Origin: Nonomuraea sp.
GTDB taxonomy: Bacteria > Actinomycetota > Actinomycetes > Streptosporangiales > Streptosporangiaceae
Assembly (NCBI GenBank): GCA_013362835.1
Contig: JABFVJ010000031.1
Coordinates: forward strand, 1 to 15,001
Direction: 5' to 3'
DNA length: 15,001 nucleotides
The stretch's first letter is position 1, and the number at the start of each line of letters is the position of its first letter. Made by a program: the position numbers and the translations under genes. This document shows, in pieces, positions 13,451-15,001 of the stretch. The notes under the pieces are model-generated. The model made no database searches, was not told the DNA's origin, and saw only the letters and a program-made list of their open reading frames with translations.

Positions 13451-15001
13451 ATGCGTCCAATCCCGTTATTGGCGACCCTCACGCTCGCCGCGTCCCTCCT
13501 CGCGGCGCCCGCCCACGCGGCGGAGAGTTACCCGTTCCAGAACCCGTCGCTGCCCCTGGAGCAGCGGATCGGCGACCTGCTCGGGCGGCTCACCCTTCAG
13601 GAGAAGCTGGGCCTGCTGCACCAGTCGCAGGCCGCGATCCCGCGTCTCGGCATCGGCTACCACAAGAACGGCACCGAGGCGCTGCACGGCGTCGGCTGGT
13701 CCAACGACCTCAACGACGGCTGGAAGCAGAAGTTCGCAAGCGGCACGGTGTTCCCGCAGGCCGTGGGCCTGGCCAGCACCTGGGACCCGGAGCTGATCAA
13801 GAAGGTGGGCTCGGCGGTCGGCGACGAGGCACGCGGCTACAACGCCGTCGATCCCACGCTGTGGGGGCTCCAGGTGTGGGCGCCCGTGGTCGACCTGCTG
13901 CGCGACCCCCGGGCCGGGCGCAACGAGGAGGGCTACTCCGAGGACCCGTACCTGACCGGGGCGATCTCCACCGCGTACGGCAAGGGGCTGCAGGGTGACG
14001 ACCCCTTCTACCTGAAGACCGCGCCGGTGCTCAAGCACTACCTGGCCTACAACAACGAGACCGACCGCAGCCTGTCCTCCTCCAACCTGACGCCCAAGCT
14101 CAAGCATGAGTACTACGAGCAGGCGTTCAAGGCGGCGATCTCGGCCGACGCGGCGACCGGGGTGATGGCGTCGTACAACCTGGTCAACGGGCGGCCCAAC
14201 CACGTCAACCCCGACCTCGGCACCACGGTCAGGTCGTGGACCGACAAGACGTTGTACAACGTCAGCGACGCCTGGGGTCCGCACGCGCTGACCGACCTGG
14301 AGAAGTACTACGACGACAAGCCGACGGCGTTCGCGGCCGTGCTCAAGGCCGGGCTCGACAGCTACACGATCGACGACAGCAACGCCGCGCCGCTGGCCGG
14401 CTACCTGACGACCGCGCTCGACAAGGGCCTGATCACGCAGGCCGACGTGGACAAGTCCGTACGGAACGTGCTGTCGGTACGGTTCCGGCTCGGCCACTTC
14501 GACCCCGACGGCGGGCCGTACAAGAAGATCACCAAGGACGTGATCAACAGCCCGGCGAACCAGAAGCTCAACCGGGAGGCCGCCGCGAAGGCGGCGGTGC
14601 TGCTCAGGAACTCCGGCACGCTGCCGCTGCGCCAGGTGAAGTCGGCGGCCGTGGTCGGGCCGCTCGCCTCGACGCTCCACCGCGACTGGTACTCCGGGCA
14701 AATGCCGTACCAGGTGACACCGCTCGACGGGATCAAGGAGCGGGTCGGCGACGTCGCCACCAGCGCCGGCCTGGAACGCATCGCCCTCAAGCACCTCGAC
14801 TCCGGCAAGTACGTCACCGCCACCGGAACCGGCCCGAACGACAACGCGGCCCTCACCGACACCGCCCCCACGGCGGCCTCCCAGTGGGACCTGACCGACT
14901 GGACCGGCGGCGTGTCCACGCTGCGCAACGCGGGCAACGGCAAGCTGCTCGGCGGCGACTGGCGCTCGCTCGACACCGACGACGCCGACCCCGACGGCTG
15001 G
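13451..15001 (+). CDS. Secreted GH3 family glycosidase (beta-xylosidase/beta-glucosidase-like), 3' end cut by window edge
   Basis: Retaining exo-glycosidase; 517 residues are visible and the frame is still open at the right edge. A Sec signal peptide covers about 1-24 (MRPIPLL...APAHAAE, likely cleavage after AHA), so it acts outside the cell. GH3 N-terminal barrel motifs: NGTEALHGVGW at 73-83, DPRAGRNEEGYSEDP at 152-166, KHYLAYNNETDR at 195-206, and nucleophile Asp273 in YNVSDAWG. AAVLLRNSGTLPL at 381-393 starts the GH3 C-terminal domain. From about 441 (LERIALKHLDSGKYVTATG...) the sequence turns beta-trefoil/fascin-like, suggesting an inserted carbohydrate-binding domain. GGAG lies 5 bases before ATG 13451. 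Codon 6 is TTA, rare in such genomes. It is the last visible gene of the operon. The substrate is undecided: beta-xylosidase, beta-glucosidase and isoprimeverose-releasing enzyme are all possible. Confidence 0.92.
   Translation, partial: MRPIPLLATLTLAASLLAAPAHAAESYPFQNPSLPLEQRIGDLLGRLTLQEKLGLLHQSQAAIPRLGIGYHKNGTEALHGVGWSNDLNDGWKQKFASGTVFPQAVGLASTWDPELIKKVGSAVGDEARGYNAVDPTLWGLQVWAPVVDLLRDPRAGRNEEGYSEDPYLTGAISTAYGKGLQGDDPFYLKTAPVLKHYLAYNNETDRSLSSSNLTPKLKHEYYEQAFKAAISADAATGVMASYNLVNGRPNHVNPDLGTTVRSWTDKTLYNVSDAWGPHALTDLEKYYDDKPTAFAAVLKAGLDSYTIDDSNAAPLAGYLTTALDKGLITQADVDKSVRNVLSVRFRLGHFDPDGGPYKKITKDVINSPANQKLNREAAAKAAVLLRNSGTLPLRQVKSAAVVGPLASTLHRDWYSGQMPYQVTPLDGIKERVGDVATSAGLERIALKHLDSGKYVTATGTGPNDNAALTDTAPTAASQWDLTDWTGGVSTLRNAGNGKLLGGDWRSLDTDDADPDGW

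Overview
The window looks like chromosomal DNA of a high-GC actinomycete, most plausibly from the Streptosporangiaceae (Nonomuraea-like). This is inferred from the very GC-rich third codon positions, frequent GTG starts, short or overlapping gene junctions and the mix of families. I see no RNA gene, CRISPR array, insertion sequence or integrase.

Left part, minus strand (1-4575): four co-directional genes form a tight operon. In transcription order they are a double-domain Lrp/AsnC regulator, an M20 zinc peptidase, a trimeric-type purine nucleoside phosphorylase (PNP) and a phospho-sugar mutase cut by the left edge. Two junctions overlap by 4 bases and one has a 3-base gap. PNP releases (deoxy)ribose-1-phosphate, and the mutase resembles the PGM2/phosphopentomutase branch, so the last two genes make sense as one nucleoside-salvage step. 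Divergent from the regulator is an MHS-type MFS transporter (4642-5946). The shared intergenic region carries a dyad that is a good candidate operator, so regulator, peptidase and transporter look like one nutrient uptake and breakdown unit.

Middle (5943-7996): a gamma-glutamylcyclotransferase-fold protein converges on the transporter, and the two stop codons share one CTAG. Divergent from it is an LpdA-type NAD(P)H-quinone dehydrogenase, which ends in a strong intrinsic terminator.

Right part (8058-15001): a sugar operon on the plus strand. It has a promoter flanked by two 25-bp operator-like sites whose right half matches the Bacillus XylR half-site as I recall it. The genes are a cytoplasmic GH31 alpha-xylosidase, a lipoprotein sugar-binding protein, two ABC permeases and a secreted GH3 glycosidase cut by the right edge. 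No transport ATPase is present, which fits a shared MsiK-type ATPase. The simplest reading is that the secreted GH3 trims xyloglucan- or xyloside-type oligosaccharides, the ABC system imports an alpha-xyloside such as isoprimeverose, and the GH31 enzyme splits it inside the cell. The GH3 gene also carries an in-frame TTA codon at position 6 and a beta-trefoil-like insertion in its C-terminal domain. This operon is the best candidate here for an undescribed system.
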